Positions 9,473-21,025 of a stretch of 60,570 nucleotides of DNA are shown piece after piece (position 1 is the stretch's first letter; each line of letters starts with the position of its first letter). The notes beneath the pieces were generated by a model, which worked only from the letters and a program-made list of their open reading frames with translations, did not search any database and was not told the DNA's origin. Made by a program: the position numbers and the translations under genes. Source of the stretch: Allobosea thiooxidans (GTDB lineage: Bacteria > Pseudomonadota > Alphaproteobacteria > Rhizobiales > Beijerinckiaceae); assembly GCF_900168195.1 (NCBI RefSeq), contig NZ_FUYX01000022.1:1-60570 (forward strand), given 5' to 3'.

Positions 9473-9504
9473 GCGCCGCGGCGCGAACGGCATCGCATTC
9501 GAAG

Positions 9505-9528
9505 CGGGAGCGCATGCGCTCCCGTTTT
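9505..9528 (+). terminator. Intrinsic-terminator-like palindrome after purC, overlapping the next start codon
   Basis: CGGGAGCGCATGCGCTCCCG at 9505-9524 is a perfect 20-base palindrome followed directly by TTTTC. It lies 33 bases past the purC stop. It also contains the ribosome site (GGGAG) and the ATG at 9514 proposed for the following lipoprotein gene. Termination is inferred from shape. Confidence 0.6.
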
Positions 9529-10095
9529 CATGTCGCGCTCGTGCTTCTGGCCGGCGCGCTGCTCGCCGCCTGCTCGCAGCATTTCGGCCCCGGCATCACC
9601 GAGCTGCCGGCTTCGCAGGGCTGGCAGCCGCTGCCGATCGGCTCCTGGGTGCTGAATGACGGCATCGAGGCGCGCGCAATGGTGTTCTGTCCGCGCGACA
9701 CCTGCACGCAGCAGGGCTTCGCCGCGGTGATCGCGCTCGAAGGCGAGCGCGCGCGGCAGATGGAGCAGGCCTTGTCGGAGAGCCCCGCGAGCCTCGGCCA
9801 GGCCTTCGCCCGGCTGGCCGCGGCGAAGGCGGCCGAACGCCGCAAGGCCGAGCGCAACCAGAAGAAGAAGGTCGAGCCGAAGCCGGCCCGGAGCGCGACC
9901 GACATCGTCCGCCTCGATTCGGCCGAGGCGCGCGGCGTCCTTGTCACGATCCGCTCGCTCGATACGCCGGGCCGCCAGGCCGTCACCGCCATCCTCTACG
10001 GCCGCGAGGCCGATCGGTTCGTCCTGGCGCTTGCCGTCGGCGCCACGGCCGCGGCCGCCCGGCGCGATGCCGAGGCGGCCTGGCGCAGCCGCTGA
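9514..10095 (+). CDS. Putative lipoprotein of unknown function
   Basis: A 193-aa protein beginning with a type II signal peptide: short basic start, hydrophobic LVLLAGALLAA, then the lipid-modified Cys of an LAAC lipobox at about residue 20. The mature part is alkaline, with a KAAERRKAERNQKKK charged stretch. I do not recognise a domain. A GTG at 9469, overlapping the purC stop by 4 bases (GTGA), would give a 208-aa product with a longer n-region. ATG 9514 gives the cleaner signal peptide, but its ribosome site and start lie in the purC palindrome, so the start is uncertain. Confidence 0.75.
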   Translation: MRSRFHVALVLLAGALLAACSQHFGPGITELPASQGWQPLPIGSWVLNDGIEARAMVFCPRDTCTQQGFAAVIALEGERARQMEQALSESPASLGQAFARLAAAKAAERRKAERNQKKKVEPKPARSATDIVRLDSAEARGVLVTIRSLDTPGRQAVTAILYGREADRFVLALAVGATAAAARRDAEAAWRSR

Positions 10096-10108
10096 TTCAC
10101 GTGAAACG
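10093..10108. promoter_or_regulatory. Candidate parS (ParB-binding) site
   Basis: TGATTCACGTGAAACG matches 14 of 16 bases of the widely conserved parS sequence TGTTTCACGTGAAACA, including an unbroken central TTCACGTGAAAC. Its first three bases are the stop codon of the lipoprotein gene; the rest is intergenic, before purS. Chromosomal parS sites usually cluster near the origin. No parAB or dnaA gene is in the window, so function is unproven. Confidence 0.45.
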
Positions 10109-10178
10109 GCGGGAAACGGTTGAGCCTGCCCCGATTCACCGCTAAGGCAGCCCGCAGAAAGCTCGCCCGGAGATACCC

Positions 10179-10421
10179 ATGAAAGCCCGCGTCACCGTCA
10201 CCCTGAAGAACGGCGTGCTCGATCCGCAGGGCAAGGCCATCGAGGGGGCGCTGAAGTCGCTCGGCATCGACGGCGTCGACTCGGTCCGCCAGGGCAAGGT
10301 CTTCGACATCGAGCTCGCCGGTGCCGACAAGGCCGCCGCCGAGGCCGCCCTCAAGGCCGCCTGCGAAAAGCTCCTCGCCAACACCGTAATCGAGAATTAC
10401 CGCGTCGAGATCGGAGCCTGA
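10179..10421 (+). CDS. purS: Phosphoribosylformylglycinamidine synthase subunit PurS
   Basis: An 80-aa small subunit of the three-part FGAM synthase (PurS-PurQ-PurL). It reads MKARVTVTLKNGVLDPQGKA, the typical PurS start, and is full length. PurS bridges PurL and PurQ for ammonia transfer. The gene starts at ATG 10179 and lies 3 bases before purQ, clearly one transcript. purL is not next to it in this window. Confidence 0.95.
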   Translation: MKARVTVTLKNGVLDPQGKAIEGALKSLGIDGVDSVRQGKVFDIELAGADKAAAEAALKAACEKLLANTVIENYRVEIGA

Positions 10422-10424
10422 ACC

Positions 10425-11120
10425 ATGAAGGCCGCCGTCATCACCTTTCCGGGCTCCAACCGTGACGGCGACGTCGCCAAGGCGCTGAAGCAGGCCGGCG
10501 CCGAAGTCGTTCATGTCTGGCACGGCGACACCGAGCTGCCGCAGGGCGTCGATCTGATGGTCCTGCCGGGCGGCTTCTCCTATGGCGACTATCTGCGCAC
10601 CGGCGCCATCGCCGGCCGCGCCCACATCATGGACGCGACCCGGGCCCATGCGGCGCGCGGCGGCTACGTGCTTGGCATCTGCAACGGCTTCCAGATCGCC
10701 TGCGAGGCGGGGCTGCTCCCCGGCATCCTTGTCCGCAATGCCAACCTGAAATTCGTCTGCAAGCGCCAGCACCTGAAGGTCGAGCGCAACGATACGGCCT
10801 TCACCCGCGCCTATGCGAAGGGCCAGGCGATCGACGTCTGCATCGCCCATGGCGAGGGCAACTACATCACCGATGCCGAGACGCTCGCGCGCCTCGAAGG
10901 CGAAGGCCTCGTCGCCTTCCGCTACGCGGACGCGCAGGGCAACGTCACGCCGGAAGCCAATCCGAACGGCTCGCTCAATGGCATCGCCGGCATCTATTCG
11001 CCCGGCCTCAACGTGCTCGGGCTGATGCCCCATCCGGAGAATCTGATCGATTCGCTGGTCGGTGGCACCGATGGGCGCGGCCTGTTCGAGAGCCTCGTCG
11101 GCAGCCGCAAGGCGGCCTGA
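10425..11120 (+). CDS. purQ: Phosphoribosylformylglycinamidine synthase subunit PurQ (glutaminase)
   Basis: A 231-aa class I glutamine amidotransferase that releases ammonia from glutamine for FGAM synthesis. The nucleophile Cys lies in GICNGFQ, with the oxyanion region LPGGFSYGDYLR before it and the His/Glu pair in GLMPHPE near the C-terminus. Three bases separate it from purS. The expected partner purL does not follow; instead a palindromic repeat and the convergent ccmG come next, so purL must be elsewhere. Confidence 0.95.
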   Translation: MKAAVITFPGSNRDGDVAKALKQAGAEVVHVWHGDTELPQGVDLMVLPGGFSYGDYLRTGAIAGRAHIMDATRAHAARGGYVLGICNGFQIACEAGLLPGILVRNANLKFVCKRQHLKVERNDTAFTRAYAKGQAIDVCIAHGEGNYITDAETLARLEGEGLVAFRYADAQGNVTPEANPNGSLNGIAGIYSPGLNVLGLMPHPENLIDSLVGGTDGRGLFESLVGSRKAA

Positions 11121-11141
11121 AAAAGGCTGCGGGCGGAACAG

Positions 11142-11245
11142 GCACGTCATTCTCGGGCGAAGCGAAGCGCAGACCCGAGAATCTCTTCCGGGAAAAGGCG
11201 CCCTTTTGGCATGAGATGCTCGGGTCAAGCCCGAGCATGACGTGC
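11142..11245. repeat. GTCAT...ATGAC palindromic repeat, copy 1
   Basis: Ends are a perfect 9-bp inverted repeat (GCACGTCAT at 11142, ATGACGTGC at 11237). Inside, ATTCTCGGG (11149-11157) pairs with CCCGAGAAT (11174-11182), and CTCGGG pairs with CCCGAG near 11219-11235. It sits between the convergent purQ and ccmG genes and shares its core with copies at 26738, 31120 and 33038. Confidence 0.75.
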
Positions 11246-11246
11246 G

Positions 11247-11837
11247 CTATCGCGCCTTCAGCGCCCGCTGCAGCAGCCTGCCTGCCGCGGCCTGGTCGAG
11301 CGGACCGACATGTTTCTCGAGGATATGCCCGTCCGGCCCGATGACGAAGGTCTCGGGCACGCCGTAGACGCCCCATTCGATCGCCGCGCGCCCGGCCCGG
11401 TCCACCCCGACCGCCGAAAACGGGTTGCCGAGCGCGCCGAGGAAGCGGCGGGCATTCTCAGCCTCGTCCTTGTAGTTCATCCCGACCAGCGCGACCTTGC
11501 CCTGCTTCACCGCATCGGTCTCGGCCAAACCCATCAGCACGGGATGCTCGACGCGACAGGGCGCGCACCAGCTCGCCCAGACATTGACCAGCGTCGCCTG
11601 CCCCTTCGCGAGATCGGCGTTTCCGAAGGCCGGCAGCGGCTTGCCGTCCTTCTGGAGGCCCTCCAGCGGCGCGAGCGTGATCGCCGGCGCGACACGCCCG
11701 ATCAGCGCGGATGGAACCTTGCTCTTGTCGCCCGAGAACAGCCCGATGCCGAAGACGATGGCGAGCCCGCCGAAGATGAGCAGCGGGATGAGGAAAAGCA
11801 GGGGCGAGCGGCGTCGCGCCGTTTCGGTCGGGTTCAT
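11247..11837 (-). CDS. ccmG: Thiol:disulfide interchange protein CcmG/DsbE
   Basis: A 196-aa membrane-tethered thioredoxin-fold protein with an N-terminal membrane segment at about residues 12-35 and the redox motif WCAPC (C91, C94). The GVYGVPETF loop with the cis-proline follows. It reduces the haem-binding cysteines of apocytochrome c in the periplasm. Its start overlaps the ccmD stop (ATGA), so it is translated with ccmC-ccmD. It faces purQ across a palindromic repeat. Confidence 0.92.
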   Translation of the reverse strand: MNPTETARRRSPLLFLIPLLIFGGLAIVFGIGLFSGDKSKVPSALIGRVAPAITLAPLEGLQKDGKPLPAFGNADLAKGQATLVNVWASWCAPCRVEHPVLMGLAETDAVKQGKVALVGMNYKDEAENARRFLGALGNPFSAVGVDRAGRAAIEWGVYGVPETFVIGPDGHILEKHVGPLDQAAAGRLLQRALKAR

Positions 11838-12019
11838 GATCTCTCGCGGGTCGAACGACGCCCGGCGCCGCGGCGCTCGAGCGTCTCGAGTGCCCGTTTC
11901 TGGGCGCGGTGATCGCGCAGGATCGCCAGCGTCAGCCCGGCGAGGATGAGCGCTGCCGCGCCATAGGAGGCGAGGATGAAGCCGGCATGCGGCCCGAAAC
12001 CGGCGAGGAGGCCGCTCAT
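11834..12019 (-). CDS. ccmD: Haem exporter protein CcmD
   Basis: A 61-aa protein with one membrane helix (about residues 8-28, ending LAILRDH) and a basic tail, the usual form of CcmD, which helps release holo-CcmE from the CcmABC exporter. It overlaps ccmC upstream and ccmG downstream by ATGA junctions, which fixes both its start and its place in the operon. Confidence 0.9.
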   Translation of the reverse strand: MSGLLAGFGPHAGFILASYGAAALILAGLTLAILRDHRAQKRALETLERRGAGRRSTRERS

Positions 12020-12789
12020 GCCGGCATCCCCTGCGCCGCGAGCCGGTCGAGCCGCTCGGCCTCGAGGATCGTCAGGGTGCGCACGCGCCGACGCATGATC
12101 TCGGCCCGCATCGCCGCCATGTGCAGCGCCAGCGCGAAGAGCGTGAAGCCGACGGCCAGGATCAGCAGCGGCCAGAGCATCGAGGGGTGTATCGTCGCCC
12201 CCCCCATGCGCAGCACCGAGGCCGGCTGGTGCAGCGTGTTCCACCAGTCGACCGAGAATTTGATGATCGGCACGTTGACGAAGCCGACCAGCGTCAGGAT
12301 GGCGACGGCCCGTGCCGCCCGCGACGGCTCGTCGAGGACGCGCCAGAGCGCGATGAGGCCGAGATAGATCAGCAGCAGCACGAGCATGGATGTCAGCCGC
12401 GCATCCCAGACCCAGTAGGTCCCCCACATCGGCTTGCCCCAGAGTGCGCCGGTGATCAGGCAGATCAGCGCGAAGCAGGCGCCGATCGGGGCTGCCGCCT
12501 TCTGCGCGACATCGGCGAGCGGATGGCGCCAGACCAGCGTACCCAACGCCGAGAGTGCCATCATCGAATAGAACATCATGGCGAGCCAGGCGGCAGGCAC
12601 ATGGATGAACATGATGCGGATCGTCTCGCCCTGCTGATAGTCGGCCGGCGCCACGAACCAGGCGAGATAGAGCCCCGCGAGGATCAGCAGCGTCGCGGCC
12701 GTCGCGAGCCACGGCAGCAGCGCCGCCGAGAAGCGCATGAAGCGCGTCGGATTGGCGAGGTCGATCAGGCTGGCCATCATGCGGGCCAT
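12016..12789 (-). CDS. ccmC: Haem exporter permease CcmC
   Basis: A 257-aa protein with six membrane helices and the tryptophan-rich haem-handling motif WGTYWVWDARLTS flanked by conserved histidines (HVPAAW and LHQPAS). It presents haem to CcmE in cytochrome c maturation. The frame is open upstream to 12990 without membrane or family sequence; ATG 12789 (MARMM...) or the Met codons three residues later are the likely starts. It is separated from ccmB by a plus-strand gene, so this half of the ccm set must have its own promoter. Confidence 0.92.
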   Translation of the reverse strand: MARMMASLIDLANPTRFMRFSAALLPWLATAATLLILAGLYLAWFVAPADYQQGETIRIMFIHVPAAWLAMMFYSMMALSALGTLVWRHPLADVAQKAAAPIGACFALICLITGALWGKPMWGTYWVWDARLTSMLVLLLIYLGLIALWRVLDEPSRAARAVAILTLVGFVNVPIIKFSVDWWNTLHQPASVLRMGGATIHPSMLWPLLILAVGFTLFALALHMAAMRAEIMRRRVRTLTILEAERLDRLAAQGMPA

Positions 12790-13079
12790 ATCGTCGGGGG
12801 CTGAAGTGCCATGGCGGCAGCTTTTAGCAATCTCGACCGCTTCCAAGCAATGCGCCGTGCCATGCTGCGACATCACGAACCGGAGCGTCCGGCACCGGCA
12901 CGCTTCGGCGCAAGCCCTTGCATGGCCGGCGCAATTCCGGCCGCCGGCCGCGCCTGCCCCACGGTAAGGGCGCCGGCTAATCGTTATCACATTGAAGCTG
13001 TTGCAGTTTTCATCCGTTTTGCTTGCTTGCGCGCCGCGGATCGAGCCTCTAGCCTGTCGCTCCGATGCGGGGGATGACG

Positions 13080-13316
13080 ATGCGGCTTCAGCTTTCTGAC
13101 GAGGTCCAGCGCGAAGTCGAGCAGACGATCCGTTCGAAAGCCAGCCAGTCCCTCGTGATCGACCTCTACGCGACCGCCGAGGAGATCCGCAGCCGGCACG
13201 ATGTCGGCGAGGTCGATCTCGATGCCGTGATCGCGACCGTCGCCCGCCTGGCCGCGCAATGCGGCTGCGCGGTCGAGCTCGGTGGTGCCAAGACCGGAAA
13301 CGCTCAGTCGGCCTGA
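13080..13316 (+). CDS. Small conserved-looking protein of unknown function
   Basis: A 78-aa acidic, helical protein without signal or membrane segment. ATG 13080 follows a strong GGGGGA ribosome site; ATG codons at 13065 and 13074 are alternatives. Codon third positions are strongly GC-biased, as expected for a real gene here. It lies on the opposite strand between ccmC and ccmB and overlaps the 3' end of ccmB by 13 bases. I do not recognise the family. Confidence 0.65.
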   Translation: MRLQLSDEVQREVEQTIRSKASQSLVIDLYATAEEIRSRHDVGEVDLDAVIATVARLAAQCGCAVELGGAKTGNAQSA

Positions 13317-13972
13317 CGCAGCGCCGCGGCAGCGGCGACCGTACCGACGACGATCGCGGCCAGAGAGATCGCGCAGAGGATCAGGAAGGGCGTCAGGAAC
13401 GGCACCGTGCCGCCCAGCGCCGCATTGGCGGCGGAAACCCCGAAGATCAGCACCGGCACCGTCAGCGGCGCGACCAGCACAGGGACGATCAGCCCGCCGC
13501 GCCTGAGGCTCGCCGCCAGCGCCGCGCCGCCTGCGCCGATGAAGCTCAGCGCCGGCGTGCCGACCAGAAGCGTCGCCACCAGAGGCAGCACGCCCTCGCC
13601 GGGCAACGCGACCAGCAGACCGAGCAGCGGCGTGATCAGCGCCAGCGGCAGGCCCGTCGTCAGCCAATGCGCCAGCCCCTTGGCCAGAACGGCGAGTTCC
13701 AGCGGCAGGGCTGAGGCCCGGATCAGGTCGAGCGAGCCGTCCTCCTCGTCGCTCTGGAACAGCCGGTCGAGCCCGATCAGCACCGACAGCAGCGCGCCGA
13801 GCCAGAGGATCGCCGGCCCGATCCGCGACAGCAGGTTGAGATCGGGCCCGAGCGCGAAGGGCACGAGCACGACCAGCGTCAAGAAGAAGACGAGAGCCAG
13901 CTCGCCCCCGCCCCCGGCCCGCGACGCCAGCGCGAGATCGCGCTTGAGAATGGCGATGAAGGCACGGGTCAC
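13304..13972 (-). CDS. ccmB: Haem exporter permease CcmB
   Basis: A 222-aa protein with six predicted membrane helices, the permease partner of CcmA. Family features are the N-terminal AILKRDLAL, an SDEEDGSLDLIRASALPLE cytoplasmic loop and the AKGLAHW segment. The start is GTG at 13972, overlapping the ccmA stop by 4 bases (GTGA); the long upstream frame is antisense noise. CcmAB powers release of CcmE from CcmCD. Confidence 0.9.
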   Translation of the reverse strand: MTRAFIAILKRDLALASRAGGGGELALVFFLTLVVLVPFALGPDLNLLSRIGPAILWLGALLSVLIGLDRLFQSDEEDGSLDLIRASALPLELAVLAKGLAHWLTTGLPLALITPLLGLLVALPGEGVLPLVATLLVGTPALSFIGAGGAALAASLRRGGLIVPVLVAPLTVPVLIFGVSAANAALGGTVPFLTPFLILCAISLAAIVVGTVAAAAALRQAD

Positions 13973-14622
13973 GGGCCGATCCTGAGTTCGCGCGCGCCGT
14001 CGAGGCCGAGCGGTCCATGCGTCGCGGCGAGAATTGCGCCGCCCTGGGCGAGATGGTCGCGCATCAGCCCGGCCAGCATCGCCTGGGAGGCGGTGTCGAG
14101 GGCCGACATCGGCTCGTCGAGCAGCCAGTAAGGGCGTCGCGAGACCAGGAGCCGCGCCAGGGCCACGCGCCGCCGCTGCCCGGCCGAGAGATAGCCGACC
14201 GGCAGTTCCGCCGCATGGGCGAGGCCGACGACCGCAAGCGCCTCCGCCGGCGCCAGGGCCGCGTCGCCGAGGACCGCCTGGGCAAAGGCGAGATTTTCGC
14301 CCGCCGTCAGCGCCGTCTTGAGCCCGTCGCGGTGGCCGACCAGATGCGAATTCTCGGCGAGCGCCGGCTCGTCGCCCGCGCCCTCGAGCAGGATGCTGCC
14401 GCCGTCGGGGCGCAGCCGGCCGCACAGCATGGCGATCAGGCTGGACTTGCCGGCGCCGTTGCGCCCGGTCAGCGCGATCGCCTCACCCGAGGCGAGGCTG
14501 AAGCTCAAGCGCTCGAAGATCAGCCGGCCGCCGCGGCGGCAAGCGAGATTCTCCGCAAGAAGGCGCGTCGGGGAGAAGGAACCTGGCGTCAAGGCAGAGC
14601 TGCCGCCGATGCATGCGACCAC
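13969..14622 (-). CDS. ccmA: Haem exporter ATPase CcmA
   Basis: A 217-aa ABC ATPase of cytochrome c maturation. Walker A is GRNGAGKSS, the signature is LSAGQRRRVALA, and Walker B is WLLDEPMSALD. Family similarity begins at RLLAENLACRRGGR. The start is uncertain: there is no good in-frame ATG near it, GTG 14622 is used here, and a TTG ten codons later is also possible. It is divergent from aconitase and overlaps ccmB. Confidence 0.88.
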   Translation of the reverse strand: MVACIGGSSALTPGSFSPTRLLAENLACRRGGRLIFERLSFSLASGEAIALTGRNGAGKSSLIAMLCGRLRPDGGSILLEGAGDEPALAENSHLVGHRDGLKTALTAGENLAFAQAVLGDAALAPAEALAVVGLAHAAELPVGYLSAGQRRRVALARLLVSRRPYWLLDEPMSALDTASQAMLAGLMRDHLAQGGAILAATHGPLGLDGARELRIGP

Positions 14623-14790
14623 ATTTCGTTCATCTAGCGCGCTTCTTGGAATTGCTCTATAGAACCCGCGGCTACGCCGCACGCCGATCCGGCGCGGGGC
14701 TCGGGCACTCCCGAGGCGGCGCGCGCGTCATGCGCATTAGGCCTTCGAACGGCGCCGTCCGCAAGGGCGAGCCGCTCGCGACCGCAACCC

Positions 14791-14806
14791 CTTGATCAGG
14801 ATCAAG
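14791..14806 (+). promoter_or_regulatory. Perfect inverted repeat over the aconitase ribosome site
   Basis: CTTGATC-AG-GATCAAG ends 5 bases before the acnA ATG. The only purine-rich ribosome site (AGGA, 14799-14802) lies in the loop and the start of the second arm, so a hairpin would hide it. It could instead be a DNA operator. No known iron-regulator motif (Irr or RirA type) is matched. Confidence 0.4.
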
Positions 14807-14811
14807 CCCGA

Positions 14812-17511
<2,700 letters not shown>

Positions 17512-17536
17512 GCCCGAACAGGCCGGCATCGAGACG

Positions 17537-17562
17537 ACATGGCCGGCGCAAGCCGGCCATGT
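17537..17562 (+). terminator. Hairpin after acnA
   Basis: ACATGGCCGGC (17537-17547), loop GCAA, GCCGGCCATGT (17552-17562): an 11-bp perfect stem 26 bases after the acnA stop. The following T-tract is weak (TGCATT), so efficient intrinsic termination is uncertain. Confidence 0.5.
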
Positions 17563-17655
17563 TGCATTCAAGCCCCGCCCCGGTTGTCCTCGCGCGCGCC
17601 GCAGTGTAAGGGGGCGGTTCAGTCATCCTCGGTGGCGACTTGGGGCAGGCGCAGG

Positions 17656-17678
17656 CGACATCCCGCGCTCGGATGTCG
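17656..17678. promoter_or_regulatory. Inverted repeat upstream of acpXL
   Basis: CGACATCC at 17656-17663 and GGATGTCG at 17671-17678 form a perfect 8-bp dyad with a 7-base spacer, 37 bases before the acpXL ATG. It is a candidate operator or leader hairpin for the lipid A fatty-acid operon. I match it to no known regulator. Confidence 0.35.
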
Positions 17679-17715
17679 TCCGCCATCATCGACAACAGAC
17701 GGGAGCACCCGCAGC

Positions 17716-17997
17716 ATGTCCGCCACGTTCGAGACGGTCGCCGGCATCATTTCCGAAACCTGCGATATTCCGCGCGAGAAGATCACGCCGCAGAGCCACG
17801 CGATCGACGATCTCGGCATCGACTCCCTCGCCTTCCTCGACATCGCCTTCGCGATCGACAAGGCCTTCGGCATCAAGCTGCCGCTCGAGCAGTGGACGCA
17901 GGAAGTCAACGAGGGCAAGGCTCCGGCCGAGCAGTATTTCGTGCTCGAGAACCTGTGCAAGCGCATCGACGACCTCGTCGCCGCCAAGAAGGCGTAA
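17716..17997 (+). CDS. acpXL: Specialised acyl carrier protein for very-long-chain fatty acid (AcpXL type)
   Basis: A 93-aa acyl carrier protein with the phosphopantetheine serine S37 in GIDSLAFLD. It is longer than housekeeping AcpP and heads the gene order acpXL-fabZXL-fabF2XL-fabF1XL...lpxXL known from Rhizobium, where AcpXL carries the 27-hydroxyoctacosanoyl chain destined for lipid A. The frame is open upstream, but ATG 17716 gives the family N-terminus. Identity rests on both sequence and neighbours. Confidence 0.9.
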   Translation: MSATFETVAGIISETCDIPREKITPQSHAIDDLGIDSLAFLDIAFAIDKAFGIKLPLEQWTQEVNEGKAPAEQYFVLENLCKRIDDLVAAKKA

Positions 17998-18127
17998 CGC
18001 CTGGGCCGAGGCCGCCGGACTTGAGCCGGCGCCCCGCTCCCGATAGAGCATAGGGGCCGTCGCGCGGATCGACCTGATCCGTGCCGCGGCCTCGCGCCGT
18101 TCTGGCGCTCATCAGATCAAGGATCGC

Positions 18128-18592
18128 ATGCGCCTCGAATATTTCGACATGATCGACAGGGTCGTGACCTTCGATCCGTCGCAGAAGCGTATCGTCACGC
18201 GCTCGACCGTTCCCGCCGAGAGCCCTGTCTTCGAAGGGCATTTTCCCGGCCACCCGCTGGTGCCCGGCGTCCTGCTGACCGAAACCATGGCGCAGGCCTC
18301 CGGCTATCTGCTGCTCGGCCTCAACGGCCTCAGCCAGATGCCTTTCCTGATGACCGTCGACAAGGCGCGCTTCCGCACCTTCGTCGAGCCGCGGACCGAG
18401 CTCGAGGCCACCGCCGAGCTCGTCATCGAAGGCTCCGGCTATGCCGCGACCAAGGTCAAGCTGACGAGCGGCGGCAAGCCGATCTGCGATGCGGAGCTGC
18501 GCTTCCGCCTGATGCCCTTCCCCGCCGATATGCGCACACTGATGCAGAGCCGCATCGAAGCCATCGGCCTCACGCCGGAGCCTGCGCCATGA
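18128..18592 (+). CDS. fabZXL: 3-hydroxyacyl-ACP dehydratase of the VLCFA cluster (FabZ-like)
   Basis: A 154-aa hotdog-fold dehydratase. The catalytic pair is visible: H38 in GHFPGHPLVPG and E52 in TETMAQASG. It should remove water from 3-hydroxyacyl-AcpXL during chain elongation. Its stop overlaps the next gene by 4 bases (ATGA), fixing it in the operon. Housekeeping FabZ is expected elsewhere with the lipid A core genes. Confidence 0.9.
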   Translation: MRLEYFDMIDRVVTFDPSQKRIVTRSTVPAESPVFEGHFPGHPLVPGVLLTETMAQASGYLLLGLNGLSQMPFLMTVDKARFRTFVEPRTELEATAELVIEGSGYAATKVKLTSGGKPICDAELRFRLMPFPADMRTLMQSRIEAIGLTPEPAP

Positions 18593-19734
18593 CGAGCGCC
18601 CCCCATCGCCGCGATGTGGCCATCACCGGCATCGGCATCGCCTCCAGCCTCGGCGAAGGCGTCGAGGCCCATGCCGCAGCGCTCGCGGCCGGCGGCCCGC
18701 CGATCGTCGACGCCGAGAGCTTCAAGCCCTATCCGGTGCATCCGCTGGCGGCGCTGGAGCTCGACCGGCAGATCCCGAAGAAGTCCGACCAGCGCCAGAT
18801 GGAGCCCTGGCAGCGCCTCGGCGTCTATGCCGCCGGGCTCGCCCTCGATTCCGCCGGGCTGAAGGAGGATGCCGAGGCCAAGAGCGCGCTGCAGGTGATC
18901 GTCGCCGCCGGCGGCGGCGAGCGCGACCATGCCGTCGATTCCGCCATTCTCAGCGGCCTGCGCGGCGCCAACGAGCCGGGCACCTTCCTGAACGAGCGCC
19001 TGATGGGCGATCTCAGGCCCACGCTCTTCCTCGCCCAGCTTTCCAACCTGCTCGCCGGCAACATCGCCATCGTCCATGGCGTCACCGGCCCCTCGCGCAC
19101 CTTCATGGGGGAGGAGCAGGCCGGCGTCGACGCGATCCGCACGGCGCATGCCCGCATCGCTTCCGGCCAGTCCGACCTCATGCTCGTCGGCGGCGCCTAT
19201 AATGCCGAGCGCCGCGACATGCTGCTGCTCTTCGAGCTCGGCGGCTATCTCCGGCGCGACGGCTTCGCGCCTGTCTTTGCGCGCGAGGACGCGCCGGGCC
19301 TGATCACCGGCAGTGCCGGCGCCTTCCTCGTCCTCGAATCGGCCGAGCGTGCCGCCGCGCGCGGCGCCACCGCCCATGCCAAGCTCAGCCATGTTGGCGC
19401 CGATCGCAGCCGCCGCACGGCCGGCAGCGTCGAATCCGCCCTGACGAAGCTCGTCGGCGGCTTCGGCCCGATCGCCGGCGACGCGCTCGCGATCTCGGCC
19501 GCGACCGGCTGCGCCGGCATCACAGCCGAGGAAGCCGCCGCGCTGAAGGCGGCAGCCCCGACGGCCAGGCGCATCGCCGCAGGCGACCTCGTCGGCCACG
19601 GTGTTGAAGCCGCTTTCCCGGTCTCGGTGGCGCTCGCCGCAATCGCCCTGTCCGCCGGGCAGGCCAGGGAAGCGGTCGTCACCGGCGCCGGCCATTGGCG
19701 CGGCGAAGGTGCCGCGCATCTCGTTCAAGCGTGA
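18589..19734 (+). CDS. fabF2XL: Ketosynthase-like protein without active-site Cys (FabF2XL; chain-length-factor-like)
   Basis: A 381-aa thiolase-fold protein in the FabF2XL position. Aligned by eye with the next gene, the nucleophile Cys is replaced by Glu (about E176, in GEEQAG), and the HGTST histidine motif is absent (ISAATGCAG region). The second histidine region survives as LVGHG. This pattern recalls the beta subunit (chain length factor) of type II polyketide synthases, which pairs with an active ketosynthase. A heterodimer with the downstream FabF1XL is therefore inferred. Starts at ATG 18589, overlapping fabZXL. Confidence 0.82.
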   Translation: MTSAPHRRDVAITGIGIASSLGEGVEAHAAALAAGGPPIVDAESFKPYPVHPLAALELDRQIPKKSDQRQMEPWQRLGVYAAGLALDSAGLKEDAEAKSALQVIVAAGGGERDHAVDSAILSGLRGANEPGTFLNERLMGDLRPTLFLAQLSNLLAGNIAIVHGVTGPSRTFMGEEQAGVDAIRTAHARIASGQSDLMLVGGAYNAERRDMLLLFELGGYLRRDGFAPVFAREDAPGLITGSAGAFLVLESAERAAARGATAHAKLSHVGADRSRRTAGSVESALTKLVGGFGPIAGDALAISAATGCAGITAEEAAALKAAAPTARRIAAGDLVGHGVEAAFPVSVALAAIALSAGQAREAVVTGAGHWRGEGAAHLVQA

Positions 19735-19744
19735 GGTTGAAGCC

Positions 19745-21021
<1,277 letters not shown>

Positions 21022-21025
<4 letters not shown>

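Noticed and set aside
9469..9513. GTG 9469 as the start of the lipoprotein gene
   Set aside because: Kept as an alternative only: it would put 15 polar residues before a complete type II signal peptide, although the GTGA overlap with purC is attractive.
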